In this document: positions 8,025-18,698 of the stretch, piece by piece
Numbering within the stretch: the first letter of the stretch is position 1
Layout of the letters: every line of letters starts with the position of its first letter
DNA from: Stappia taiwanensis
Lineage (GTDB): Bacteria > Pseudomonadota > Alphaproteobacteria > Rhizobiales > Stappiaceae
Reading direction: 5' to 3'
Assembly: GCF_014635285.1 (NCBI RefSeq)
Contig: NZ_BMCR01000002.1
Span: forward strand, 248,001-312,000
Length of the DNA: 64,000 nucleotides
Made by a program: the position numbers and the translations under genes
The notes under the pieces: generated by a model
Databases searched by the model: none
Told to the model about the DNA's origin: nothing
What the model saw: only the letters and a program-made list of their open reading frames with translations

Positions 8025-10679
8025 TCAGCCCTCGCCGAGGCTGGTGGCAATCGCCTCGATGGCAGCCTCCGCCTGTGAGGCATCCGAGCCGCCGGCCTGG
8101 GCCATGTCGGGACGTCCGCCGCCGCCACGCCCGCCGAGCGCCGCCGAGCCGAGCCGCACCAGATCGACCGCGCTGAAGCGCTCGGTCAGATCCGCAGTCA
8201 CTGCCACGACGATCGCCGCCTTGTTCTCCTCGCCCTTGCTGATCAGGACGACCACGCCGGAGCCGAGCTGGGCCTTGGCCTCATCGGCCAGCCCCTTCAG
8301 GTCCTTCGGGTTGAGCCCTTCAACGACCCGCGCCAGGAGCTTCACCGACCCGACCTCGCGAATGCCGGCATCGCCGCCGCCCGTCCCGCCCATGGCGAGC
8401 TTCTTGCGGGTTTCCGCCAGTTCCCGTTCCAGCCGGCGCTTTTCCTCGACAAGCCCCGAGACCCGCTCGGTCACATCACCCGGCGCCACCTTGAGCACCC
8501 CAGCGAGATCGCGCAGCCGCATGTCCTGTTCGGCGAGATACTGGCGAGCTGCCCGCCCGGTCAGCGCCTCGATCCGGCGAACACCCGCCGCGACCGCACC
8601 TTCCGCAACAAGGGTCACCAAGCCAATATCACCGGTGCGGCGCACATGGGTGCCGCCGCACAGCTCCAGCGAATAGGTCTTGCCGGCCTTGGCACCTTGC
8701 GTTGCCCGGCCCATCGACACGACCCGCACTTCCTCGCCGTATTTTTCACCGAAGAGGGCCATGGCACCCTGCTCGATGGCATCGTCGACGCCCATCAGCC
8801 GGGTTTCGACCGGTGCGTTCTGCAGCACGATGTCGTTGGAGATGTCCTCGACCTTGCGCAGCTCCTCCACTGAGACCGGCATCGGATGGGAGAAGTCGAA
8901 TCGCAACCGGTCTGGCGTCACCAGCGAGCCCTTCTGCGCCACATGGTCGCCCAGCACCTCGCGCAGGGCTTCATGCACCAGATGGGTCGCGGAATGATTG
9001 GCGCGGATCGCACTGCGGCGCGCGCCATCGACGGTGAGTTCCAGCGCCTGACCGATGGTCACCGCGCCCTCGTCAACCGTCACCTCGTGTACGAACAGGC
9101 CGTCGGCCCGCTTCTGGGTGTCGGTCACGCGCACCCGCACGCCATCCGCCGTCATGGTGCCGGTGTCGCCGACCTGTCCGCCGGATTCGCCATAGAACGG
9201 CGTCTGATTGAGCACGACGAAGCCCGTGTCCCCGGCCTTCAGCTCCATCACTTCCGCACCATCGCGCACCAGCGCGCCGACGACGCCTTCCAGCGCCTCG
9301 CTGTCATAGCCCAGGAAGTCGGTGGCGCCGAGCCGGTCCTTCAGCGTGAACCAGAGCGTGTCGGTCGCCGCCTCGCCGGAACCGCTCCAGGCGGCGCGCG
9401 CCTCGGCCCGCTGGCGTTCCATCGCCGCCTTGAACCCGTCGGTGTCCACGCCGATGCCCCGGGCCCGGAGCGCGTCCTGGGTCAGATCCAGCGGGAAGCC
9501 ATAGGTGTCGTAGAGCTTGAAGGCGGTTTCGCCGCTGAACTCCGCGCCGCTGTCCAGACCCGCGCTCGCCTCGTCGAGCAGGCTGAGGCCGCGTTCCAGC
9601 GTGCGCCGGAACCGGGTTTCCTCCAGCTTCAGCGTCTCGCTGATCAGGCTCTCCGCCCGGGCAAGCTCCGGATAGGCCCGGCCCATCTCCCGCACCAGGG
9701 TCGGCACCAGCCGATACATCAGTGGCTCCTGCGCCCCCAGAAGATGGGCATGGCGCATCGCCCGGCGCATGATCCGCCGCAGCACATAGCCGCGCCCCTC
9801 GTTGGAGGGCAGAACGCCATCGGCGATCAGGAAGCTGGTGGAGCGCAGATGGTCGGCGATGATCCGGTGGCTCGATGCCCCGCCATTGGCGCCGGTGCCC
9901 ACCACGTTTTCCGAGGCCGAGATCAGCGCCCGGAACAGGTCGATGTCATAGTTGTCATGCACGCCCTGCAGCACGGCGGCGATCCGCTCCAGCCCCATGC
10001 CCGTGTCGATCGACGGACGCGGCAGGTCGACCCGCTCGTCGGCAAGCTGCTCGTACTGCATGAACACGAGATTCCAGATCTCGATGAACCGGTCGCCATC
10101 CTCATCCGGCGAGCCCGGAGGGCCGCCGGGAATGTGCTCGCCGTGATCGTAGAAGATTTCCGAGCAGGGACCGCAGGGGCCGGTATCGCCCATCGCCCAG
10201 AAATTGTCGGAGGTGGCGATGCGGATGATCCGCTCCTCCGGCAGTCCGGCAATCTTCTTCCACAAGGAGAAGGCTTCGTCGTCATCCGCATAGACGGTGA
10301 CCAGCAGCCGCTCGGCGGGAATGCCGTATTCCTTGGTGATCAGGTTCCAGGCCAGCTCGATCGCCCGGTCCTTGAAATAGTCGCCGAACGAGAAGTTGCC
10401 GAGCATCTCGAAGAAGGTGTGATGGCGGGCGGTGTAGCCCACATTGTCGAGATCATTGTGCTTGCCACCGGCCCGCACGCATTTCTGCGCCGAAACCGCC
10501 CGCGAATAGTCGCGCTTTTCAAGACCGGTGAAGACGTTCTTGAACGGCACCATGCCGGCGTTGGTGAACATCAAGGTTGGGTCGTTGCGCGGCACAAGCG
10601 GACCGGAGGCCACAGGTTCGTGCCCGTTCCTGGCGAAATAGTCGAGGAACGCCGACCGGATTTCGTTTACACCGCTCAT
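8025..10679 (-). CDS. alaS: Alanyl-tRNA synthetase
   Basis: This is an 884-residue class II synthetase that charges tRNA-Ala and edits mischarged Ser/Gly. Domains in order are the catalytic core ([37 protein letters not shown]), a helical tRNA-recognition domain, the editing domain with zinc ligands HSATHLVH and CGGTH, and a C-terminal coiled-coil/C-Ala part ([13 protein letters not shown]). Its length equals that of well-studied bacterial enzymes. The start chosen is [15 protein letters not shown] at 10679 with GGTGG upstream; two in-frame ATGs lie 15-18 nt earlier. The gene is followed directly by the potassium channel gene. Confidence 0.97.
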   Translation of the reverse strand: MSGVNEIRSAFLDYFARNGHEPVASGPLVPRNDPTLMFTNAGMVPFKNVFTGLEKRDYSRAVSAQKCVRAGGKHNDLDNVGYTARHHTFFEMLGNFSFGDYFKDRAIELAWNLITKEYGIPAERLLVTVYADDDEAFSLWKKIAGLPEERIIRIATSDNFWAMGDTGPCGPCSEIFYDHGEHIPGGPPGSPDEDGDRFIEIWNLVFMQYEQLADERVDLPRPSIDTGMGLERIAAVLQGVHDNYDIDLFRALISASENVVGTGANGGASSHRIIADHLRSTSFLIADGVLPSNEGRGYVLRRIMRRAMRHAHLLGAQEPLMYRLVPTLVREMGRAYPELARAESLISETLKLEETRFRRTLERGLSLLDEASAGLDSGAEFSGETAFKLYDTYGFPLDLTQDALRARGIGVDTDGFKAAMERQRAEARAAWSGSGEAATDTLWFTLKDRLGATDFLGYDSEALEGVVGALVRDGAEVMELKAGDTGFVVLNQTPFYGESGGQVGDTGTMTADGVRVRVTDTQKRADGLFVHEVTVDEGAVTIGQALELTVDGARRSAIRANHSATHLVHEALREVLGDHVAQKGSLVTPDRLRFDFSHPMPVSVEELRKVEDISNDIVLQNAPVETRLMGVDDAIEQGAMALFGEKYGEEVRVVSMGRATQGAKAGKTYSLELCGGTHVRRTGDIGLVTLVAEGAVAAGVRRIEALTGRAARQYLAEQDMRLRDLAGVLKVAPGDVTERVSGLVEEKRRLERELAETRKKLAMGGTGGGDAGIREVGSVKLLARVVEGLNPKDLKGLADEAKAQLGSGVVVLISKGEENKAAIVVAVTADLTERFSAVDLVRLGSAALGGRGGGGRPDMAQAGGSDASQAEAAIEAIATSLGEG

Positions 10680-10881
10680 CAAGTAGCCACCCATCATGTT
10701 GCGCGCGTCCGATTGGCACACATGGGCGAAAACGCCAGCCGCCGCGCGCGATATTGCATCGTGCGCCGCTTTTATCTTCGCCCCGGGGAACTGTCCAGCA
10801 TAGCGGCGGCCCAGCCTCTCTGCTGGCAAGCTCTTACCGTCTCCCTGCAACGTCCCGCTTCGAGTGCCGCCCCTCATACAT

Positions 10882-10918
10882 GAATGGCCCGGAACGCGGG
10901 CAGCGCTCCGGGCCATTC
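10882..10918 (-). terminator. Hairpin between recA and alaS
   Basis: A perfect 12-bp inverted repeat (GAATGGCCCGGA at 10882-10893, complement at 10907-10918) with a 13-nt loop lies 32 nt beyond the recA stop codon. The T-run is poor on both sides, so termination strength is uncertain. Confidence 0.55.
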
Positions 10919-10949
10919 TACATGCAAACCGGCTCCCTGTCGGGCCGGG

Positions 10950-11971
<1,022 letters not shown>

Positions 11972-12299
11972 CGCACGTGCCCTTTTTATTCCACGCCGCA
12001 GCCGGCGATTCAAACCACGCTTTTGTACCTCATTTGTTCCATCTCGGCAAGCCGACACACCCATCTGATATGATTAGACTATTCCAACCCTGTTCAATGA
12101 ATGTTCCGCACCACCCTGAAAAATCTTACGTAGCGGTAATTTTTCATCCTTGGCCGTCCGCGCGGGAATCGCCCCCCCCCGAGATCGCCCTGCAGCCGGT
12201 ACGCGCTGCCTCTCCATTTCCCCCTACCCCATTCCGTGCGACAAGGAGGCTCCCGCACTATGGCACGCGCCTGCCCGCTTCCTTTCGGACCTTTTCGCC
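11972..12299. promoter_or_regulatory. Divergent recA / psuK intergenic region
   Basis: This region of 328 bases holds the recA leader and promoter, including the LexA box at 12092-12106, and presumably the promoter of the PfkB-family kinase gene. It is AT-richer between 11990 and 12130. No additional gene is apparent. Confidence 0.6.
12092..12106 (-). promoter_or_regulatory. LexA (SOS) operator upstream of recA
   Basis: GTTC-AATGAAT-GTTC exactly matches the alphaproteobacterial LexA consensus GTTC-N7-GTTC. It lies 120 nt upstream of the recA start. Its proximal half overlaps a TTGAAC hexamer on the recA strand that could serve as the -35 element. Confidence 0.85.
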
Positions 12300-13241
12300 A
12301 TGCCCGACTTTCGCTCCGGCCGTCCCTCTATCGCCCTCATCGGCGCCATTCATCTTGACACCATCGCCCATGCCGCCGTGCCGATCCGACGCGAGACCTC
12401 CACCCCGGCCCGGTTCGTCAGCCGCCCCGGCGGGGTTGCGACAAATGTCGCCCGGGCGCTGGCGCGGCTCGACATCGCTTGCGCGCTTGCCGGTGTGGTC
12501 GGCGACGATGCGGCGGGGGCGCAGCTCTGCACGGAGCTGGCCGCGCAAGGACTGGACATGAGCGCGGTGCGCCGGCTTCAAGGCCGGGCGACCGGCCGCT
12601 ACCTGGCCCTGCATGACCCGGATGGATCGCTGGCCGCCGCCGTGGTGGATGGCGAGATCACCGAGACCCTGCCGGCGGAGGCCTTCACGCCGCTGCCCAC
12701 GGTCCTCACCGAGGCGACGGTCTGGTTCCTGGACACCAACCTGCCACCAGCGACCCTGACCCGGTTGGCGCAGGACGCAGGAGGGCGCCGCCGCCTTGTC
12801 GCCGATGCGGTGTCGCAAGCCAAGGCGCCCCGCCTTGCCGCGATCCTGCCTCGGCTCGATCTTCTGTTCTGCAATCGGGCGGAAGCGGCGGCGCTGCTGG
12901 CGCTGGACACCTGTCCCTCCGCCGACGACCTTGCCGCCGACGACCTTGCCGCCGCGCTTCTGGAAAGGGGCGTTGCCGCCTGCTGCGTCAGCGATGGCGG
13001 CGCGCCTCTGACCCTTGCCGACAACACCGGCATTCGCCGGCTGGATGTGCCGCACGTGACGGTACGCGATGTCACCGGCGCCGGCGACGCGCTGATCGCC
13101 GGCACCCTTGCCGGCCTGCACCATGACAGGAGCCTTGACGCGGCCGCCCGAGCGGGCCTTGCCGCCGCCGCACTGACCCTGTCGGCGGAAGGCGCTGCCC
13201 CCGACAGCTTGAACTGGCGGGCGATCTCGGGCGAGGACTGA
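12300..13241 (+). CDS. psuK: PfkB-family kinase, probable pseudouridine kinase PsuK
   Basis: This is a 313-residue ribokinase-fold sugar kinase. The N-terminal IALIGAIHLDTIAHA and RPGGVATNVARALARL contain the substrate-binding Asp and the glycine pair. The C-terminal signature DVTGAGDALIAG holds the catalytic Asp and anion hole. Adjacency to psuG indicates it phosphorylates pseudouridine to pseudouridine 5'-phosphate; this is inference from the known PsuK-PsuG pathway. The ATG at 12300 begins the conserved part but lacks a strong ribosome binding site. The frame is open upstream to 12150, where a gene-like start is less convincing. A 15-bp tandem duplication (ADDLA twice) lies at about residues 208-217. 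Confidence 0.82.
   Translation: MPDFRSGRPSIALIGAIHLDTIAHAAVPIRRETSTPARFVSRPGGVATNVARALARLDIACALAGVVGDDAAGAQLCTELAAQGLDMSAVRRLQGRATGRYLALHDPDGSLAAAVVDGEITETLPAEAFTPLPTVLTEATVWFLDTNLPPATLTRLAQDAGGRRRLVADAVSQAKAPRLAAILPRLDLLFCNRAEAAALLALDTCPSADDLAADDLAAALLERGVAACCVSDGGAPLTLADNTGIRRLDVPHVTVRDVTGAGDALIAGTLAGLHHDRSLDAAARAGLAAAALTLSAEGAAPDSLNWRAISGED
12921..12950 (+). repeat. 15-bp perfect tandem repeat inside psuK
   Basis: The unit GCCGACGACCTTGCC occurs twice back to back, adding five residues (ADDLA) in frame. It is probably a recent slippage duplication in a surface helix. Confidence 0.85.
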
Positions 13242-13325
13242 TGGCTCGACGGGGACCGGTGCCCCACCTATAAGCGCCGAAACGGGCCAGACGACGCTGG
13301 CCGAAATGACGGGAGACGGGATCGG

Positions 13326-14258
13326 ATGAGCGAGACACACAGCGCGGGCGCCGCGCCGCTGGCAATGACCGAGGAAGTCCGCGATGCCCTGGCCGAGGGC
13401 CGGCCGGTCGTCGCACTGGAATCGACCATCATCACCCATGGCATGCCCTGGCCGCGCAACGCCGAGACCGCCCGGGCGGTGGAAGCGGACATCCGCGCCG
13501 GCGGCGCGATCCCCGCGACCATTGCCGCCATGGACGGCCTGTTGCATATCGGTCTCTCCGACGGCGCGCTGGAGCGGCTCGCCCGCAGCACCGAGGCGAT
13601 GAAGTGCTCCCGCGCCGATCTTGCGGTCGCCTTGACGAGCAAGCGGATCGGCTCCACCACCGTGGCGGCCACCATGATGGCCGCCGATGCCGCCGGCATC
13701 CGCGTTTTCGCCACCGGTGGCATCGGCGGGGTCCATCGCGGCGCCGAGCTCAATTTCGACGTCTCCGCCGATCTCGAAGAACTGGGCCGCACCCCGGTCT
13801 GCGTCGTCGCCGCCGGCGCCAAGGCGCTGCTCGACCTGCCCAAGACGCTGGAAGTTCTGGAGACCCGGGGCGTGCCGGTGATCGGCTTCGGCACCGATGT
13901 GTTCCCCGCCTTCTGGTCGCGCGACAGCGGCCTTGCCGCCCCCTTGCGCCTCGACAGCGCCGGAGAGATTGCCAGCCTGTTGTCCATGCGCCGGCGCCTG
14001 GACGGTCATGGCGGGGTGCTGGTCGCCAACCCGGTGCCGCGGGAGGCGGAAATCCCCGCTGCAGAAATGGCATCGGTGATCGAGACGGCCCTGCATCAGG
14101 CGGAGCGGCGCGGCATCACCGGCAAGGCGGTAACGCCCTTCGTGCTGTCGCTGATCTTCGACCTGACCAAGGGGCGAAGCCTAGAAACCAATATCGCCCT
14201 GGTGCGCAACAACGCCCGGCTGGCTGCCGCCATTGCCGTGGCCGACACGGCCGGTTGA
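13326..14258 (+). CDS. psuG: Pseudouridine-5'-phosphate glycosidase PsuG
   Basis: This is a 310-residue enzyme of the indigoidine-synthase-A-like family that cleaves pseudouridine 5'-phosphate to uracil and ribose 5-phosphate (a Mn-dependent C-C cleavage). Recognisable blocks are VALESTIITHGMPWPRN, the GSTTVAATMMAADAAGI segment, FATGGIGGVHRGAE and VCVVAAGAKALLDLPKTLE with the catalytic lysine. It continues with GVPVIGFGTDVFPAFW and ends with VTPFVLSLIFDLTKGRSLETN. It lies 84 nt after psuK on the same strand, forming a two-step catabolic unit for modified-RNA turnover. Confidence 0.95.
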   Translation: MSETHSAGAAPLAMTEEVRDALAEGRPVVALESTIITHGMPWPRNAETARAVEADIRAGGAIPATIAAMDGLLHIGLSDGALERLARSTEAMKCSRADLAVALTSKRIGSTTVAATMMAADAAGIRVFATGGIGGVHRGAELNFDVSADLEELGRTPVCVVAAGAKALLDLPKTLEVLETRGVPVIGFGTDVFPAFWSRDSGLAAPLRLDSAGEIASLLSMRRRLDGHGGVLVANPVPREAEIPAAEMASVIETALHQAERRGITGKAVTPFVLSLIFDLTKGRSLETNIALVRNNARLAAAIAVADTAG

Positions 14259-14508
14259 ACCCTCGGAGCAACGCGACCATTCGGCGTGTCTCAACCGTGT
14301 AACTGGCGGCGGATATGTGCTTAACTCGTACCCTGTCAGGCTCCCTCGTCGGTCTCCGGGCACCGACGCCAGGCGGCCGGTTCCATGTCCATGCGGCTTG
14401 GAACCGGGAACGGCAATAACCACATCGGGGCAGCGGGGCGAAGCCTTTCCCGCACAGCACCGGGTGACACAGGGCCGCCCCGGCGGCGCAAACGACAGAG
14501 GACGGATA

Positions 14509-15678
14509 ATGGCGGACACCGCGCTTTCCCCGATGCAGTATCTGGACAGGGCCGTCGGTGCCCTGCGCGACATGGGCCTGATGCCGAACGGCACCGCCGA
14601 GGCGCCGATCAACGCACTGCTGGAGCAGATTTCCGACCTGTCGCCGGACAAGATCGCCGTCATCACCCGTACGCTCGGTCAGGCGCAGACCTTCAACGAG
14701 GTGGTGCGCAACGAGATCCAGGCCATGTCCATCGGCGAGCGCTACGAGGCCATCACCGAGGCCTTCAATTCGATCCGCGACGACGCCAAGAGCATGGTCG
14801 ACCAGCTTGCCGACGGAAAGATCTCCTTCATGGAGAACCTGTCGAACAAATGGCGCGACATGACACGGGGCACCGTGTCCGACCGATTTGGCAAGATCCG
14901 CGACACCTATCAGGATGTCGCCCGGGACACCAAGGACCAGATCGAGCGCGAGATCCGCATCCTCGAAGCCTATCGCGATTTTCGCGGCGCGCTGAAACAG
15001 GCCGAGGTGCTGGCGCTGGAGGTGCTGCGCACGGCGACCGACAAGCTCGACAGCGCCAAGGCGGCGCTGGAGGCGGCCAATGGCGAGGTCGAGGCCTATG
15101 CTGGCAAGGAACCGGCGGAGAAGGCCCGGCTGGAGCTGCAGCGTGACGAGCGCATGCGTGCCATGCAAGACGAGGAAAAGCGGTTCCAGATCGCCAAGGA
15201 TCTCGCCGACAACCTGACCATCGGTTACAACACCTCCGAAGTGATCATGGCCCGCCTGATGCAGACGACCAATGCCAAGGAACGGGTCTACTCCCAGGCG
15301 GTCAGTTTCTTCTCCACCAATGATTCGGTGCTCACCGCGCTCAATGCCTCCTTCACCGGACTGCAGGGGCTGCATGAATCCACCGAAACGCTCAACGCCA
15401 TGAAGGACGGGGTGTCCAAGTCGCTGGAGACCCTCGCCGAGATCGGCGACGCGGTGCAGGAAGCCGCGCTGAAGGCCGGCTACGGCCCGACCGTGCAGGC
15501 CGCCGCCGTGAAGAAGCTGGTGGATTCGGTCATCACCTTCCAGATGAACTCTCGCGAGATCATCGACGAGATGCGCGTGATGGCCACCAAGAACTCCGAG
15601 GAGATCCGCGACGCCGTGGAAGATGGCAAGCGACGCCTGGCCAAGCTGGCCGCCGAAGGCAACGCACTCGGCGCCTGA
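14509..15678 (+). CDS. Helical protein of unknown function, TelA-like features (operon gene 1)
   Basis: This 389-residue protein is almost wholly alpha-helical and charged, with no signal peptide or membrane helix. Long heptad-like stretches occur at about 120-230 and 300-385. The organisation and the C-terminal MNSREIIDEMRVMATKN and SEEIRDAVEDGKRRLAKL recall toxic-anion-resistance TelA proteins, but I cannot confirm homology. Similar proteins are often labelled 'cell surface protein' without evidence. The ATG at 14509 follows AGAGGA. It is the first of three co-directional genes with gaps of 72 and 22 nt. The function is unknown, perhaps a cytoplasmic partner of the membrane protein encoded next. 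Confidence 0.75.
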   Translation: MADTALSPMQYLDRAVGALRDMGLMPNGTAEAPINALLEQISDLSPDKIAVITRTLGQAQTFNEVVRNEIQAMSIGERYEAITEAFNSIRDDAKSMVDQLADGKISFMENLSNKWRDMTRGTVSDRFGKIRDTYQDVARDTKDQIEREIRILEAYRDFRGALKQAEVLALEVLRTATDKLDSAKAALEAANGEVEAYAGKEPAEKARLELQRDERMRAMQDEEKRFQIAKDLADNLTIGYNTSEVIMARLMQTTNAKERVYSQAVSFFSTNDSVLTALNASFTGLQGLHESTETLNAMKDGVSKSLETLAEIGDAVQEAALKAGYGPTVQAAAVKKLVDSVITFQMNSREIIDEMRVMATKNSEEIRDAVEDGKRRLAKLAAEGNALGA

Positions 15679-15750
15679 GGCGCCTTGGGGCCCGGACCAT
15701 CCCGGTCCGGCCTCCCCTTCTCGCACCGGGATTGAACGGGAGCCTTGCCC

Positions 15751-16689
15751 ATGCCTGCCGACGCCACCGCGTCAAAGCCGCCGCTCGATGACCTGATGAT
15801 GGCCATGGATGTCGTGGACACCCTGCGCCACGACGAACGCATCGCCGTCAAGGAGCTGGGCGACGATCTGCGCGACGAACAGATGGTCGAGCGCCTGCGC
15901 CAGATCTATAAGAGCCAGGGCATTGAGGTCCCCGACCGGATGCTCCGGGAGGGCGTGCAGAACCTCAGGCAAAACCGTTTCGTCTACAGCCCGCCCGCCG
16001 TCGGGTTCCAGCGAACCCTGGCGCTGATCTATGTCACCCGGGCGCGCTGGTCGAAATGGCTGGGCATCCTCCTGCTGCTGGCAGTTGCCGCCGTCCTTGC
16101 CTGGCGCTTCCTCGTGGTCCTGCCACGTGAACGGGCGGCAGAGGCCCTGCGGATTGAACTGACCGAGACCCTGCCGGCCGATTTCGCCGCGCTGCCGGCG
16201 CGCATCGCCGGGATCGCCACCGTGCCGGAAGCCACCGCCCGCGCCGAGGAACTGGCCGCGACCGGCCTTGCCGCGCTTGCGGCCAACAACGCGGAGGCGG
16301 CGCGCAAGGCCCGCGCCGATCTCATGGCGCTGGAAGCCCAGTTGCTGCAGACCTTCGACGTGCGCATCGTCTCGCGCCCGGGCACGCCCACCGGCGTCAC
16401 CCGCATTCCCCAGGCGAACCGCAGCGCTCAGAACTACTACCTCATCGTCGAGGCGATCGGCCCGGACGGCACCGCGCTGCCGCGCGAGATCCGCTCGGAA
16501 GAGGACGGCAAGACCGAACGGGTCGATATCTGGGGGCAGCGGGTGCCGAAGGCCACCTTCGACGCGGTGCGCGCCGACAAGCAGCGGGACGGCATCGTCC
16601 AGGACGCAGTGCTGGGCAGCAAGGCCCGCGGCAAGCTCGACATCGACTGGCAGAAGCCGGTCGACGCCGGCGCGATCACCACATGGTAA
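15751..16689 (+). CDS. Single-pass membrane protein of unknown function (DUF6384-like, operon gene 2)
   Basis: The protein is 312 residues. The N-terminal 90 residues are soluble and charged (LDDLMMAMDVVDTLRHDE, LGDDLRDEQMVERLRQIY). One transmembrane helix spans about residues 101-122 (WLGILLLLAVAAVLAWRF). The C-terminal 190 residues (TRIPQANRSAQNYYLIVEAI, DIWGQRVPKATFDAVRADK) are probably outside the cytoplasm and may form a beta-rich domain. I recall the N-terminal part as similar to DUF6384; this is unverified. The ATG at 15751 has GGGAG 8 nt upstream; a TTG at 15745 is less likely. Its neighbours are both coiled-coil proteins, suggesting a membrane-anchored assembly. Confidence 0.75.
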   Translation: MPADATASKPPLDDLMMAMDVVDTLRHDERIAVKELGDDLRDEQMVERLRQIYKSQGIEVPDRMLREGVQNLRQNRFVYSPPAVGFQRTLALIYVTRARWSKWLGILLLLAVAAVLAWRFLVVLPRERAAEALRIELTETLPADFAALPARIAGIATVPEATARAEELAATGLAALAANNAEAARKARADLMALEAQLLQTFDVRIVSRPGTPTGVTRIPQANRSAQNYYLIVEAIGPDGTALPREIRSEEDGKTERVDIWGQRVPKATFDAVRADKQRDGIVQDAVLGSKARGKLDIDWQKPVDAGAITTW

Positions 16690-16711
16690 CGGATAGGGCC
16701 GGACGAACAGC

Positions 16712-18154
16712 ATGATCAGTGGACGCCAGACCCTGGGATCCATCGAACGCTCGCTTGCCGAGGTGCGGCAGGAGGAGGCGGAGCGCAAGGCCCGTGTCGA
16801 ACAGGCCATGCGCGACATCAACGAGTTGCGCAGCGCGGAACTCGATGCCTATCGCGAGTTGGCCCGGTTCCGCCTGCGCGGCGGCGGCGACGGAATGTTC
16901 GGGCGACGCATCGACAGCGACGAGGCCCAGGCAAAGGCACGGCTGGAACAGCGGGAACTCGCTCTTTCCGCCCTGCGCTCCCAGCGCAACGCCCTGAACA
17001 GCGACATGGCCGCGCTGGTCGACAAGCGCCGGCGGCTCGCCCGTGAGCGCGATGCGGCCGGCGACCGGCTCGATGCGATCCTCGATCAGGTGGATGACAG
17101 GCTCGCCCAAGATCCGGCCTATCGCGCACAGCAGGAGGCGGCCGAGGCCGCCCGCGCCACCGCCGAGGCCGCCCAGGCCAAGGCCACCCAGGCCGCCGCC
17201 GACCGTCAGGAAAAAGGCGCCGCCTACGAGGCGGACCGGCTGTTCATATACCTGTGGCAACGAGGCTTCGGCACACCGGACTACCGTTCCACCGGTCTGA
17301 TCCGGATGCTCGACAGATGGGTCGCCCGGCTGGTGCGCTTCGACGATGCCCGGCCGAACTACGCCATGTTGTGCGAGATTCCCGAACGGCTGAAGGCCTA
17401 TGCCGCCGACCGCGAGGCGGAAGCCGTGGCGGAAGAGGCGAAGTTGGGCGCCATGTCCCGCAGCGCCGCTGCCGAGCTTGCCGGCGAGGATCTCGCCGCC
17501 GCCGTCGAACGCGCCGAGCAGGAACTGGCCGCAACCGCTGCCGAGCTGGAGGCGCTCGAAACGGAACAGGCGGAATTGGCAACCCGCGAACAGCCCTTTA
17601 TCGCCGGTGAAGATGCGGATTTCCGGGCGGCGGAAGAAGCGCTCCTGCGCTCCCTGCGCTCAGAGGAGCTGAGCACCTTGTGGCAGGAAGCCCTGGCCAC
17701 CCCTTCGCCCAAGGACGAAGCGATCGTTCGCCGCTTGCGCGATCTCGATAAGCGGATCGGCGCCATCGGCCCGCAAATCGAGGCGGACCAGGCGGAGTTG
17801 CGCGACATCGGCCGACGCCGGGAGGAACTGGTCAAGGTCGCCCAGCGCTTCCGCAAGAAACACTATGACAACTGGGATTCGTCCTTCGAGAATAACGATC
17901 TTGCCGGCGTGCTGATCGATGAACTGGCAAAAGGCGTGCTTTCCGGCGCCGACTACTGGGCGCGCACGGAAAAGTCCCATCGGCGGCGCAGGCGGCGCGG
18001 TGGCGCCATCGGCTTTCCCGGCGGCGTCGGCCTGCCCGGCTCCATGGGCGGCACTTTCCCTGGCGGCGGGTCCGATGGCGGCTTCGGTGGTGGCGGCTTC
18101 GACAGCGGCGACAGTTTCGGTGGCGGCGGCTTTGAGACCGGCGACAGGTTCTGA
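16712..18154 (+). CDS. Coiled-coil protein with Arg- and Gly-rich tail (operon gene 3)
   Basis: This 480-residue protein has two long coiled-coil regions (about 1-175 and 225-390), separated by a more globular segment (EADRLFIYLWQRGFGTPDYR, LARLVRFDDARPNY-like). After KKHYDNWDSSFENNDLAG come a basic patch (HRRRRRRGG) and a low-complexity tail of about 55 residues made of GGGGFDSGDSFGGGGF-like repeats ending GDRF. No signal peptide or membrane helix is seen. Such Gly/Phe/Asp tails can be disordered and drive self-association. The gene closes the three-gene unit; a DinB-like gene follows 16 nt later. I do not recognise the family. Confidence 0.75.
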   Translation: MISGRQTLGSIERSLAEVRQEEAERKARVEQAMRDINELRSAELDAYRELARFRLRGGGDGMFGRRIDSDEAQAKARLEQRELALSALRSQRNALNSDMAALVDKRRRLARERDAAGDRLDAILDQVDDRLAQDPAYRAQQEAAEAARATAEAAQAKATQAAADRQEKGAAYEADRLFIYLWQRGFGTPDYRSTGLIRMLDRWVARLVRFDDARPNYAMLCEIPERLKAYAADREAEAVAEEAKLGAMSRSAAAELAGEDLAAAVERAEQELAATAAELEALETEQAELATREQPFIAGEDADFRAAEEALLRSLRSEELSTLWQEALATPSPKDEAIVRRLRDLDKRIGAIGPQIEADQAELRDIGRRREELVKVAQRFRKKHYDNWDSSFENNDLAGVLIDELAKGVLSGADYWARTEKSHRRRRRRGGAIGFPGGVGLPGSMGGTFPGGGSDGGFGGGGFDSGDSFGGGGFETGDRF

Positions 18155-18170
18155 CGCTGCGAGGACGGCA

Positions 18171-18698
18171 ATGAGAGACGACATGATGACGGATCTGCGC
18201 GGCATCCGGGCCATGGCGCTGTACAATCGCTGGATGAACGAACGGCTCTACGCCCTGTGCGCGGACCTTGGCGACGACGCCCGCAAGGCCGACCGGGGCG
18301 CGTTCTTTGGCTCGATCCACGCCACGCTCGATCACATCCTGCTCGGCGACCGCGTGTGGATGGGGCGTTTCACCGGCCGCAGCTATCAGGTTGTGCCGAT
18401 CGGCACCGAGCTCTACGCCGATTTCGACGCATTGCGCGCGGCGCGGGCGGAGATGGACGCCGATATTCTCGCCTTCGCCAAGGGGCTCACCAGGGACTGG
18501 CTTGCCGGGGACCTCACCTGGACCAGCGGCCTTGATGGCATCTCCCGGACACGGCCTTGCTGGCTGCTGGTCACCCATCTGTTCAACCACCAGACCCACC
18601 ACCGGGGACAGGTCACCACGCTGTTGTCGCAGCTCGGAATCGACCCGGGGCCAACGGACCTGCCGTGGATGGAAGGCTTCGATACAGCCAGGTTGTAA
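18171..18698 (+). CDS. DinB-family (DUF664-like) metal-binding four-helix protein
   Basis: This is a 175-residue protein with the DinB/YfiT-like fold, a four-helix bundle with a His triad that binds a divalent metal. The ligands visible are His in GSIHATLDHILLGD and the pair in HLFNHQTHHRGQV. YNRWMNERLYALC near the N-terminus is typical. Members act as thiol transferases or remain uncharacterised. The ATG at 18171 has GAGGA 6 nt upstream; a second ATG pair lies 12 nt downstream. The 16-nt gap to the preceding gene suggests co-transcription, though the link in function is unknown. Confidence 0.85.
   Translation: MRDDMMTDLRGIRAMALYNRWMNERLYALCADLGDDARKADRGAFFGSIHATLDHILLGDRVWMGRFTGRSYQVVPIGTELYADFDALRAARAEMDADILAFAKGLTRDWLAGDLTWTSGLDGISRTRPCWLLVTHLFNHQTHHRGQVTTLLSQLGIDPGPTDLPWMEGFDTARL

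Noticed and set aside
8886-10883. Long plus-strand open frame (665 codons) across alaS
   Set aside because: It is antisense to a clear alaS, rich in Arg/His/Gly with no motif; GC-rich codon use of the real gene creates it.
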